Assembly: GCA_937996755.1 (NCBI GenBank)
Contig: CALKUS010000269.1
Span: 1 to 40,145, forward strand
DNA: 40,145 nucleotides
Source of the DNA: an uncultured Pseudomonadota bacterium
GTDB taxonomy: Bacteria; Pseudomonadota; Gammaproteobacteria; Xanthomonadales; Ahniellaceae
Direction: 5' to 3'
Shown: positions 31,679-39,305 of the stretch, piece by piece
Layout: each line of letters begins with the position of its first letter
Position numbering within the stretch: position 1 is the stretch's first letter
Translations under genes and position numbers: made by a program
The notes under the pieces: generated by a model
Database searches by the model: none
The model's input: only the letters and a program-made list of their open reading frames with translations
Told to the model about the DNA's origin: nothing

Positions 31679-32278
31679 ATGCGCATCCTCCTCGTCGGTG
31701 CCAACGGCACCATCGGCCGCGCCGTCGCGCGCGAGCTCGGCGCCCGCCATGAGCTGGTCACGGCCGGTCGCTCGGCCGGCGACATCCGCCTCGACCTGGC
31801 CGATCCCGCCAGCCACGGCCCGGCGCTGGCGCAGGCCGGCCCGCTGGACGCCGTGGTCTCCGCGGCCGGCAACGTGCACTTCGGCGCGCTCGCCGAGATG
31901 ACCGACGAGCTCTGGGGCATCGGCCTGCGCGACAAGCTCATGGGCCAGGTGAACCTGGCGCTCGCGGCGGCGAGGGTGCTGAAGGACGGCGGCTCGGTGA
32001 CGCTCACGTCGGGCATCCTCAGCGAGCAGCCGATCCGCTATGGCGCGTCGGCCAGCCTCGTGAACGGCGGGCTGGAATCGTTCGTGCGCGCCGCGGCGAT
32101 CGAGCTGCCGCGCGGCATCCGCATCAACGTCGTGAGCCCGAACGTGCTCGCGGAAGCCATGCCGGCGTACGCGCCGTACTTCCGCGGCTTCGACGCAGTG
32201 CCGGGCGCGAAGGTGGCGCTCGCCTACAGCCGCAGCGTGGAAGGCGCGCAGACCGGCCAGGTCTACAAGGTCTATTGA
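31679..32278 (+). CDS. Short-chain dehydrogenase/reductase, atypical active site
   Basis: 199 residues, a short SDR. MRILLVGANGTIGRAVAREL holds the nucleotide-binding GANGTIG (7-13), and DAVVSAAGNVHFGALAEMTD holds the NAG-like element. In the active site, Ser111 (LTSGIL) and Tyr121 (RYGAS) are present, but the Lys expected four residues after Tyr is missing (Ala125). A role other than classical carbonyl reduction, or use of another residue, is possible. IRINVVSPNVLAEAMPAY is the usual C-terminal cofactor loop. AAAAGGACGTCCC precedes the ATG. It is first in a three-gene operon with the MDR and PLP-decarboxylase genes, divergent from LysR. Confidence 0.88.
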   Translation: MRILLVGANGTIGRAVARELGARHELVTAGRSAGDIRLDLADPASHGPALAQAGPLDAVVSAAGNVHFGALAEMTDELWGIGLRDKLMGQVNLALAAARVLKDGGSVTLTSGILSEQPIRYGASASLVNGGLESFVRAAAIELPRGIRINVVSPNVLAEAMPAYAPYFRGFDAVPGAKVALAYSRSVEGAQTGQVYKVY

Positions 32279-32289
32279 GGAGCACGACG

Positions 32290-33282
32290 ATGCGCGCGCA
32301 GGTGATCAAGTCGTTCGGCGGCCCGGAGGTCCTCGAGGGCGCGGACATCCCGCGACCGGTCGCGGGCCCCGGCCAGGTGCTCGTGCGCGTCGCCGCGTCG
32401 AGCGTGAACCCGGTCGATACCAAGATTCGCCGGAAGGGCGGTGCGTATTCCGGCTCGCTGCCGGTGGTGCTCGGCGCCGACGCCGCGGGCGTCGTCGAGG
32501 CGCTCGGCGCCGGCGTCACCGGCTTCGCGGTCGGCGACGCGGTCTACGGCAGCGTCGGCGGCGTGCGCGGCCTGCAGGGAACGCTCGCCGAGTACGTCGC
32601 GGCCGATGCGCGCCTGCTCGCGCATGCGCCGCGCTCGCTGCCGCTCGCCGATGCCGCCGCATTGCCGCTGGTGGCGATCACGGCGTGGGAAGGCCTCGTC
32701 GAGGAAGCGCGCGTGCAGCGCGGCGAATCGGTGCTCGTGCTCGGCGGCACCGGCGGCGTGGGACACGTCGCCGTGCAGCTCGCGCGCGAGCTCGGCGCGG
32801 TCGTGACCGCGGCGGTGTCGAGCGACGACAAGGCGCAACTGGCACGCGAGCTCGGCGCCACGCACGTGGTCGACTATCGCAAGGAGCGCGTCGAGGACTA
32901 CGTCGCGCGCATCACGAACGGCCGCGGCTTCGACGTCGTGTTCGACGCAACGGGCGGCAGCGATCCGTCCGCGGCGTTCGCGGCGGCGCGCGTGCGCGGC
33001 CGCGTGGTCACGATCGTCACGGCATTCACCGCCGACCTCACGCCCATGCACATGAAGGGCCTTTCGCTGCACGCGGTCTTCATGCTGATCCCGATGCTGC
33101 ACGACAGCGGGCGCGAAGCCCATGGCGCCATCCTGCGCGAGGTCGCGCGGCTGGTCGACGCGGACCGACTGAGGCCGGTGATCGACTCGCGCTTCCCGCT
33201 CGCCCGGGCCGCCGAAGCGCACGCGCGCATCGAATCGGGCAAGGCGGTGGGCAAGATCGTCGTGGACGTCGCGGCGCCGTGA
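32290..33282 (+). CDS. Zinc-independent MDR (quinone oxidoreductase-like)
   Basis: 330 residues. The start at ATG 32290 (MRAQVIKSFGGPEVLEGADI) has GAGGAGCACGACG just upstream; a start at 32275 would overlap the SDR stop. The fold is a medium-chain dehydrogenase/reductase: GQVLVRVAASSVNPVDTKIR (no catalytic zinc Cys, so of the quinone oxidoreductase type), then VLVLGGTGGVGHVAVQLARE (NADPH-binding, 152-158) and RGFDVVFDATGGSDPSAAFA. Such enzymes reduce quinones or enones with NADPH. Its stop codon TGA overlaps the GTG start of the PLP enzyme (GTGA). Likely co-regulated with the SDR by LysR to handle a reactive carbonyl or quinone. Confidence 0.92.
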   Translation: MRAQVIKSFGGPEVLEGADIPRPVAGPGQVLVRVAASSVNPVDTKIRRKGGAYSGSLPVVLGADAAGVVEALGAGVTGFAVGDAVYGSVGGVRGLQGTLAEYVAADARLLAHAPRSLPLADAAALPLVAITAWEGLVEEARVQRGESVLVLGGTGGVGHVAVQLARELGAVVTAAVSSDDKAQLARELGATHVVDYRKERVEDYVARITNGRGFDVVFDATGGSDPSAAFAAARVRGRVVTIVTAFTADLTPMHMKGLSLHAVFMLIPMLHDSGREAHGAILREVARLVDADRLRPVIDSRFPLARAAEAHARIESGKAVGKIVVDVAAP

Positions 33283-34637
33283 GCGCGCCGTCGCGCGACG
33301 ATTTCGCCGCCACGCTCGATGCGGCGAACCGCATCGCGCAACAGTGGCTCTCCGGGCTCGATGGGCGCGCCGCGGTCGCGTCGCCGGCGAGGACGCCCGC
33401 GCTGGCCGCGCAGGGCATCGGCGAGGACGCGGCGCTCGCGCTGCTGCGCGAGCGCATCGAGCCGCACCTGTCCGCTTCGCCCGGGCCGCGGTACTGGGGT
33501 TTCGTCACGGGCGGCGCGACGCCCGCGGCGCTCGCCGGCGACTGGCTGGCGAGCGCGTACGACCAGAACGTGTCGCACGACGGCGGCTCGATCGCCGCGG
33601 CCGTGGAACGCGACGCGATCGCCGGGCTGCGCGCGCTGCTCGGCCTTTCCGACGTGCATTCGGGCTGGTTCACGTCGGGCGCCACGCAATCGAACACGAG
33701 CGCGCTGGCGGCCGCGCGCCAGGCGCTGCTTGCGCGGCGCGGCCACGATGCATCGGAGCTCGGCCTCACCGGTGCGCCGCGCGTGCGCGTGCTGGCGGGC
33801 GCCGCGCACGCAAGCATCGGGAAGGCACTTTCGATCCTCGGCATGGGCAGGCGCGCGCTCGAGCCGGTCGCCACGATCGCCGGCCGCACGGCGGTCGACG
33901 TCGCCGCACTCGAATCCGCACTCGCCGCCGGCGATGCGCCGACCATCGTCGTCGCGAGCGCCGGCGAAGTGAACACCGGCGACTGCGACGACATTGCGGC
34001 GATCGCCGCGCTCTGCCGCGCGCACGGCGCGTGGCTGCACGTCGACGGCGCGTTCGGCCTGTTCGCGGCGCTCGATCCTGCCCACGCGGCGAAGCTCGGC
34101 GGCGTCGACGCGGCGGACTCCGTCACGGTCGACCTGCATAAATGGCTGAACGTGCCGTACGACGCCGCCATCGTGCTCACGCGCCACGCGCCTGCGCTGC
34201 GCAGCGTGTTCCGCTCGGCCGCGGCATACCTCGGCGAAAGCGACGATCCGCTGCACCACGTGCCGGAAAACTCCCGCCGCTTCCGCGCGCTGCCGGCCTG
34301 GCTCACGCTCGCGGCGTACGGGCGCGACGGCATCGCCGAATGGATCGTGCGCAACAACGCGCTGGCGCAACGGCTCGGCGACGGGATCGCGCGCCTGCCG
34401 GCGTTCGAGCTGCTCGACGCCGTGCGGCTGAACATCGTGTGCTTCGCGTTGCGCGACGGCGACGCCGCATCGCGCGACGCATTGCTCGCGCGCCTCGCGC
34501 GCGACGGTCGCGTCTACCTCACGCCGACCGTGCTGCGCGGCCGCCCCGCGATCCGCGCGGCGCTCGTGAACTGGCGCACGTCGCAGGGCGACGTCGAGAT
34601 CGCGCTGCAGGCGCTCGCCGAGGCCGCGCGCACCTGA
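33279..34637 (+). CDS. PLP-dependent group II decarboxylase
   Basis: 452 residues from the GTG at 33279, overlapping the MDR stop. The fold is of the glutamate/aromatic-amino-acid decarboxylase type: PGPRYWGFVTGGATPAALAG, HSGWFTSGATQSNTSALAAA, GAAHASIGKALSILGMG (His177), AWLHVDGAFGLFAALDP (Asp256) and VTVDLHKWLNVPYDAAIVLT (PLP Lys288). It ends with WRTSQGDVEIALQALAEA. It converts an amino acid, perhaps aromatic or Glu-like, to an amine and CO2; the substrate is not certain. The presence of a PLP decarboxylase with an SDR and an MDR in one LysR-linked operon suggests a catabolic or amine-forming pathway. Cytoplasmic, with no leader. Confidence 0.9.
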   Translation: MSAPSRDDFAATLDAANRIAQQWLSGLDGRAAVASPARTPALAAQGIGEDAALALLRERIEPHLSASPGPRYWGFVTGGATPAALAGDWLASAYDQNVSHDGGSIAAAVERDAIAGLRALLGLSDVHSGWFTSGATQSNTSALAAARQALLARRGHDASELGLTGAPRVRVLAGAAHASIGKALSILGMGRRALEPVATIAGRTAVDVAALESALAAGDAPTIVVASAGEVNTGDCDDIAAIAALCRAHGAWLHVDGAFGLFAALDPAHAAKLGGVDAADSVTVDLHKWLNVPYDAAIVLTRHAPALRSVFRSAAAYLGESDDPLHHVPENSRRFRALPAWLTLAAYGRDGIAEWIVRNNALAQRLGDGIARLPAFELLDAVRLNIVCFALRDGDAASRDALLARLARDGRVYLTPTVLRGRPAIRAALVNWRTSQGDVEIALQALAEAART

Positions 34638-34662
34638 AACGGGGCAGGTGTATCGTGCCGGG

Positions 34663-35736
34663 ATGGTGCGCACGCTCGCCGCCCTGCTGGTGATCGCGCT
34701 CGGCGCGGGCGGGCTGCTGTTCGCGTGGCGCATGCCGCTCGACGCCGCGCCGGCACGCGTCGTGCGCGTCGCGCCGCCAGCGGCACGCGTGGCGACCAGG
34801 CCCGCGCCGATCGCGGCGGCGACGCCCATCGCATCGATCCCGCACGAGCCCGTGGACTGGAACCGCCTGTGCCGTCCGCAACCGTGGCGGAACGGCGGCG
34901 CCGTCGTCGTGCATCGCTGGCGCGACGCGGACGGCGTGCTGCATTACGGCGACGCGCCGCCGCCGAAGGACGCGAGCGACGTGCTCACGATCGCGGCCAC
35001 CGTGCCGCCCGGCGCGGTCGTCGCCGTGAACGCGCTGGACATCGCGTTGCCGCCGCTCGTGCAGCAGCAGATGGCCGGCGATTCGGCGGTCGTCATCTCG
35101 CTGCTCGCGAGCGAGCTCGGTGCCGCGCTCGACCGCAGCGTGCGGCTCGACGCGCTCGTCGTCGCCGATCCGGACGCGTTCGCGCGCCTGCGCGGCGAGG
35201 ACGCGGCGAACGTCGCGCGGCTCGGCGGCTTCTACGACGCCGGCCAGCGGCGCATCGTGGTGCGCCGGCAGCAGCGCGACGAGGACACGCGCCAGGTGCT
35301 CCGGCACGAAGCGGCGCACGCGATCCTGCACGAGGCGATCGGGCCGATGCCCACCTGGCTCGACGAAGGGCTCGCGGAGTGGTTCGGCCACTACGACGCC
35401 GACGCGCGCCAGGCGCTCGCCGCGCCGGAGCGCCTGTCGTTGCTGAAGCCGCTCAGCCTCGACGAGCGCGTCGCGCTGCTCGATCGCGCGCTCGCCGGCA
35501 AGCGCGCGGACTTCGACGGCGAAGATGCGCCGCAGCTCTACGCCGCGTCATGGGCGCTGACCGCATGGATGATGCACGAGGCGCCGTCGCGCGCGCTGCT
35601 GCGCGGCCTCGTCGAGGCGCAGCGCGGCGCCGTCGCCTGCAAGCCGATCGACGCGCGCACGCTGATCGACGGCGCGTGGCCCGGCCGCCTCGACGGCCTG
35701 CTCGAGGACGTCGCGCGGTGGGTGGACGCGCGCTAG
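34663..35736 (+). CDS. Membrane-anchored DUF4124/DUF1570-like zinc metalloprotease
   Basis: 357 residues. MVRTLAALLVIALGAGGLLF is a signal anchor. VVVHRWRDADGVLHYGDAPP is a DUF4124-type module. The catalytic part shows LRHEAAHAILHEAIG (His215, Glu216, His219) and PTWLDEGLAEWFGHY (Glu235 as third ligand), a gluzincin-like HExxH...E arrangement as in DUF1570 peptidases. It is likely periplasmic, with the anchor in the inner membrane. A GTG at 34648 would add five residues; the ATG at 34663 puts the anchor at the very start. It is 25 nt after the PLP-decarboxylase stop on the same strand, so it may belong to the same transcript. It shares CTAG (35733-35736) with the convergent UPF0114 gene as both stop codons. 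Confidence 0.85.
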   Translation: MVRTLAALLVIALGAGGLLFAWRMPLDAAPARVVRVAPPAARVATRPAPIAAATPIASIPHEPVDWNRLCRPQPWRNGGAVVVHRWRDADGVLHYGDAPPPKDASDVLTIAATVPPGAVVAVNALDIALPPLVQQQMAGDSAVVISLLASELGAALDRSVRLDALVVADPDAFARLRGEDAANVARLGGFYDAGQRRIVVRRQQRDEDTRQVLRHEAAHAILHEAIGPMPTWLDEGLAEWFGHYDADARQALAAPERLSLLKPLSLDERVALLDRALAGKRADFDGEDAPQLYAASWALTAWMMHEAPSRALLRGLVEAQRGAVACKPIDARTLIDGAWPGRLDGLLEDVARWVDAR

Positions 35737-36359
35737 CTCGTCGCGCGCGCGACGGCCTCCGCGCGCGACGTGGGGCCGTGCTCCGACGCCGCCTTGACGG
35801 CCGGCGACATCACGCGGTCGACGAGCGCGATCGCGACGGCGCTGACCACGAACGTCAGGTGGATCATCGTCTGCCAGAACAGCGCCTGCGACTCCATCTC
35901 CTCGGCCTTGATGAAGCTCGCGAGCAGGTGGATCGAGCTGATGCCGATGATCGCGGTGGCGAGCTTCACCTTCAGCACCGCGGCGTTCACGTGCGACAGC
36001 CACTCGGGCTGGTCCGGATGGCCCTGCAGGCGCAGGCGCGAGACGAACGTCTCGTAGCCACCCACGATCACCATCACGAGCAGGTTGGAAATCATCACGA
36101 CGTCGATGAGCCCGAGCACCGTGAGCATGATCGCGGTCTCGGCGCTGTGCGCCGCGGCGCCCGCGGCTTCGCCGTGGCCACCGACCGTGTGCGACCACGA
36201 CGCGGCGGTCTGGCCGAGCAGCTTCCAGAGCTCGGCGAGGAACTGCACGACGTAGACGCCCTGCGCGACGATCAGGCCGAGGTACAGCGGCAGCTGCAGC
36301 CAGCGCGACGAGAAGATGACGGTGGGCAGCGGCCCGAGGTTGTGGTGTCGTAGGGGCAT
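35733..36359 (-). CDS. TIGR00645/UPF0114 (YqhA-like) membrane protein
   Basis: 208 residues. The family start IFSSRWLQLPLYLGLIVAQG is seen, preceded by MPLRHHNLGPLPTV. Four membrane segments follow: YLGLIVAQGVYVVQFLAELW, MLTVLGLIDVVMISNLLVMV, VKLATAIIGISSIHLLASFI and MIHLTFVVSAVAIALVDRVM. GGYETFVSRLRLQGHPDQPE and WLSHVNAAVLKVKLATA are family hallmarks. This inner-membrane family has no agreed function. An inserted Ala/Gly/His-rich loop (VGGHGEAAGAAAHSAE) lengthens it compared with the usual member. Start ATG 36359; no strong Shine-Dalgarno is visible. It is convergent with the metalloprotease and divergent from the MATE gene. Confidence 0.9.
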   Translation of the reverse strand: MPLRHHNLGPLPTVIFSSRWLQLPLYLGLIVAQGVYVVQFLAELWKLLGQTAASWSHTVGGHGEAAGAAAHSAETAIMLTVLGLIDVVMISNLLVMVIVGGYETFVSRLRLQGHPDQPEWLSHVNAAVLKVKLATAIIGISSIHLLASFIKAEEMESQALFWQTMIHLTFVVSAVAIALVDRVMSPAVKAASEHGPTSRAEAVARATS

Positions 36360-36625
36360 GGCAACGGCCGATCGAGTGGTGGGATGTCGGTTGGTGGCGG
36401 CTGGAACAATGGGAACGGCGCGCGCGCGATTCAACCGGCGCGGCGGCATCGGCCCACGAGCGGGCAGGAAAGGGTCGGCCGGCGTGTGCCCGCAACGCGG
36501 GCCAGGGCCGTCCCTGTGGCGATTTTCGCGCATCGCAATGGTGCGCCGCCAGTGACTTCGCGGCGGTTGCGCGCCCATCGGAAACGGCAGACAGTGCGCG
36601 CCATCCGGTCGTGGAGCGCCCCCTC

Positions 36626-37993
36626 GTGAAGGACCTTTCGCAGGGCCCGATTTCGGGCCATCTCGCGCGCCTCGGTGGCGCCATGCTGTTCGGCATGGTG
36701 TTCCAGACGCTGTACTACCTCGTCGACCTCTGGTTCGTCTCGCGCGTCGGGCCGACGGCCGTGGCGGCGGTCGGCCTCGCGGGCAGCCTCACGTTCTTCA
36801 CGATGGCGATCATGCAGGCGCTCACCGTCGGCACGACGGCGCTCGTTGGCCAGGCGTGGGGCGCGAAGGACCATGCACGCGCGCGCCACCTGTTCAACCA
36901 GTCGCAGGTACTCGCGATGTCGGCGGGCGTGGCGTTCGTGGCGATCATGTACGCGGTGCGCGGCGCGTTCGCGCGCAACATGGCCGCCGACGAAGCGACC
37001 GCCGCCGCGATGATTGCCTACCTCGACTGGTTCGTGCCGGCGCTCGGCCTGCAGTTCCTCGTGGTCGCGATCGGCGCCGCGCTGCGCGGCGCGGGCGAAG
37101 TGCGCATGCCGACGCTCATCCAGCTCGTCACGCTCGTGGTCAACATCGTGCTCTGCCCGGTGCTGATCGCCGGCTGGGGCACCGGCAGGGCGTTCGGCGT
37201 CGCGGGCGCCGGCATGGCGACGTTCTTCGCGATGCTGGTCGGCGTGCTGATCCTGCTCGCATGGATCCGGCGCGGCCATGCCGTCCTCGTGCTCGATCCG
37301 CGCGAATGGAAGCCCGACTGGAAGACCTGGTGGCGCATGCTCGCGATCGGCCTGCCGTCCGGCGCCGAGTTCCTGCTGATGACGGTCTACATGGCGCTCA
37401 TCTACTGGCTGATCCGTCCCTACGGCGCGGAAGCGCAGGCGGGCTTCGGCATCGCGATGCGCGTGCTGCAGACCGGCATGATCCCGATCATCGCGATCGC
37501 GTTCGCGGTGACGCCGATCGTCGCGCAGAGCTACGGCGCGAACAAGCCGGAGCGCGTGCGCGAAGCCGTGCGCACGGCGTCGCTCTGGGTGCTTGCGCCG
37601 AGCATCGTCGCGGCGTTGCTGTGCCACCAGTTCCCGGAGCCGCCGGTGGGCTGGTTCACCGACGACGCCGCAGTCGTCGCCGCGGGCGCGGGCGCGCTCG
37701 CGATCCTCGGCTTCAATTTCATCAGCCAGAGCCTGATCTTCATCGCCGCGAACACGTTCCAGGCGCTCGGCAACACGGTCCCGTCGCTCGTGGCGTCGAT
37801 GTCGCGCCTGGCGCTGTTCGCTGCGCCCGCGATCTGGGCGTCGCGCCAGCCCGGCTTCACGCTGCGCCAGGTGTGGCTGCTCTCGATCGGCTCCGTCGTG
37901 GTCCAGCTGTTGTTGCAGATGGCGCTGCTCGCGCGCGAGCTGCGCCGCAAGCTCGGTCCCGCCGCGCCCGCGCCGCTGGCCGAAGCCGCCTGA
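36626..37993 (+). CDS. MATE family efflux transporter
   Basis: 455 residues from the GTG at 36626, with GGAG 9 nt upstream; a GTG at 36611 is an alternative start. Twelve membrane segments in two repeats: LGGAMLFGMVFQTLYYLVDL, VAAVGLAGSLTFFTMAIMQA, ALVGQAWGAKDHARARHLFN, then MLAIGLPSGAEFLLMTVYMA, MIPIIAIAFAVTPIVAQSYG and SLIFIAANTFQALGNTVPSL. This is the NorM/DinF-like MATE pattern. It exports cationic drugs or metabolites by Na+ or H+ exchange in the inner membrane. It is first in a four-gene cluster: its TGA overlaps the ATG of the TfoX_N gene by one base (TGATG). The operon suggests export or protection linked to the product of the following enzymes. Confidence 0.92.
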   Translation: MKDLSQGPISGHLARLGGAMLFGMVFQTLYYLVDLWFVSRVGPTAVAAVGLAGSLTFFTMAIMQALTVGTTALVGQAWGAKDHARARHLFNQSQVLAMSAGVAFVAIMYAVRGAFARNMAADEATAAAMIAYLDWFVPALGLQFLVVAIGAALRGAGEVRMPTLIQLVTLVVNIVLCPVLIAGWGTGRAFGVAGAGMATFFAMLVGVLILLAWIRRGHAVLVLDPREWKPDWKTWWRMLAIGLPSGAEFLLMTVYMALIYWLIRPYGAEAQAGFGIAMRVLQTGMIPIIAIAFAVTPIVAQSYGANKPERVREAVRTASLWVLAPSIVAALLCHQFPEPPVGWFTDDAAVVAAGAGALAILGFNFISQSLIFIAANTFQALGNTVPSLVASMSRLALFAAPAIWASRQPGFTLRQVWLLSIGSVVVQLLLQMALLARELRRKLGPAAPAPLAEAA

Positions 37994-38379
37994 TGGCGGG
38001 ATCAATGCTCGAGTGGTTCCGCGAGCTGCTCGCACCACTCGGGCCGGTGCGCGCGCGCGCGATGTTCGGTGGCCACGGCATCTACGTGGCCGACGAATTC
38101 ATCGCCATCGTCGTCGACGACGTGCTCTACCTGAAGGTCGACGACGAGACGCGCACGCGGTTCGAGGCGGCGGGGTCGCGGCCATTCACCTACGATGCGG
38201 GCGAGCGCGGCGAAGTGGCGATGAGCTACTGGACCGCGCCGGACGAGGCGCTGGACGACCCGGGCGCGATGCTCCCGTGGGCGCGCCTCGCGCTCGCGGC
38301 GGCGCGACGCAAGCCGACCGCGAAGAAGCGCGCGGCGAAGGCCGCGCCCAAACCGAAGGCGCTCGGGAGGTCGCGATGA
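37993..38379 (+). CDS. TfoX N-terminal domain protein
   Basis: 128 residues. The TfoX_N domain is complete: FRELLAPLGPVRARAMFGGH, GIYVADEFIAIVVDDVLYLK, DETRTRFEAAGSRPFTY, VAMSYWTAPDEALDDP and LPWARLALAAARRK. The Lys-rich tail (KKRAAKAAPKPKALGRSR) is disordered and could bind nucleic acid. Full-length TfoX (Sxy) regulates competence with CRP, but this protein lacks the C-terminal domain, and a direct competence role is not shown. Its start overlaps the MATE stop by one base, and its stop overlaps the aminotransferase start (ATGA), so its dosage is tied to both. Confidence 0.88.
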   Translation: MAGSMLEWFRELLAPLGPVRARAMFGGHGIYVADEFIAIVVDDVLYLKVDDETRTRFEAAGSRPFTYDAGERGEVAMSYWTAPDEALDDPGAMLPWARLALAAARRKPTAKKRAAKAAPKPKALGRSR

Positions 38380-39305
38380 CGCAGCACGGCACGCACGACT
38401 ACGTCGACGATCCACGCAACGCGGACGTGTTCGTCTCGGTCAACGGCGTGCTGAAGCGCCGCGCCGAAGCGACCGTCTCCGTGTTCGATGCGGGCTTCGT
38501 GCTCGGCGACGGCATCTGGGAGGGCTTGCGCGTGCACGGCGGCCGGCTGGCGTTCCTCGACCAGCATCTCGACCGGCTGTACGAAGGCGCGAAGGCGATC
38601 GCACTCGACATCGGCCGCACGCGTGCCGAGCTCGAAGCCGCGGTCTACGCGCTGCTCGATGCGAACGGCATGACCGACGGCGTGCACGTGCGCCTGATGG
38701 TGACGCGCGGCATCAAGCGCACGCCGTACCAGGACCCGCGCGTCACGATTCCACCGGCGACGCTCGTGATCGTCGCCGAGCACAAGGTGCCGAACCCCGC
38801 GACGCTCGAGCGCGGCATCACGCTGTTCACCGTGCACGTGCGGCGTGGCGCGCCCGACGTGCAGGATCCGAAGCTCAACTCGCATTCGAAGCTCAATTGC
38901 ATCACTGCGTGCATCCAGGCCTACACGGCCGGCGCCGACGAGGCGCTGATGCTCGACCCGCACGGCTTCGTCGCGACCTGCAACTCCACGCACTTCTTCA
39001 TCGTGCGCAAGAGCGAGGTGTGGACGTCGAGCGGCATGTACTGCCTGGGCGGGATCACGCGCGGCAACGTGCTGCAGCTGTGCCGCGAGCTCGGCATCCC
39101 CGCGCACGAGAAGAGCTTCAGCCTGACCGACGTCTACGGCGCGGACGAGGCGTTCGTGACCGGCACGTTCGCGGGCGTAGCACCCGTTCGCAGCGTGGAC
39201 GGACGAACGATGGGTACGGGCGAACGTGGGCCCATCGTCGCCAGGCTCCAGGATGCGTACCGCGCGTTGATCGCGCGCGACACCACCGCGCGGAGCCGGC
39301 CGTGA
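38376..39305 (+). CDS. Class IV PLP aminotransferase (BCAT/D-amino-acid-like)
   Basis: 309 residues. CGGGAGGTCGCG precedes the ATG, which overlaps the TfoX_N stop. Class IV signatures: ATVSVFDAGFVLGDGIWEGL, RLAFLDQHLDRLYEGAKAIA and VHVRLMVTRGIKRTPYQDPR. PLP is expected on Lys166 in DPKLNSHSKLNCITACI, and PLP is also contacted by GFVATCNSTHFFIV and YCLGGITRGNVLQLC. BCAT, DAAT and ADCL share this fold, and the substrate cannot be told from sequence. The next gene codes for a sulfotransferase-like protein; plants carry both domains as one fused protein. Cytoplasmic, 309 residues as usual. Confidence 0.92.
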   Translation: MTQHGTHDYVDDPRNADVFVSVNGVLKRRAEATVSVFDAGFVLGDGIWEGLRVHGGRLAFLDQHLDRLYEGAKAIALDIGRTRAELEAAVYALLDANGMTDGVHVRLMVTRGIKRTPYQDPRVTIPPATLVIVAEHKVPNPATLERGITLFTVHVRRGAPDVQDPKLNSHSKLNCITACIQAYTAGADEALMLDPHGFVATCNSTHFFIVRKSEVWTSSGMYCLGGITRGNVLQLCRELGIPAHEKSFSLTDVYGADEAFVTGTFAGVAPVRSVDGRTMGTGERGPIVARLQDAYRALIARDTTARSRP

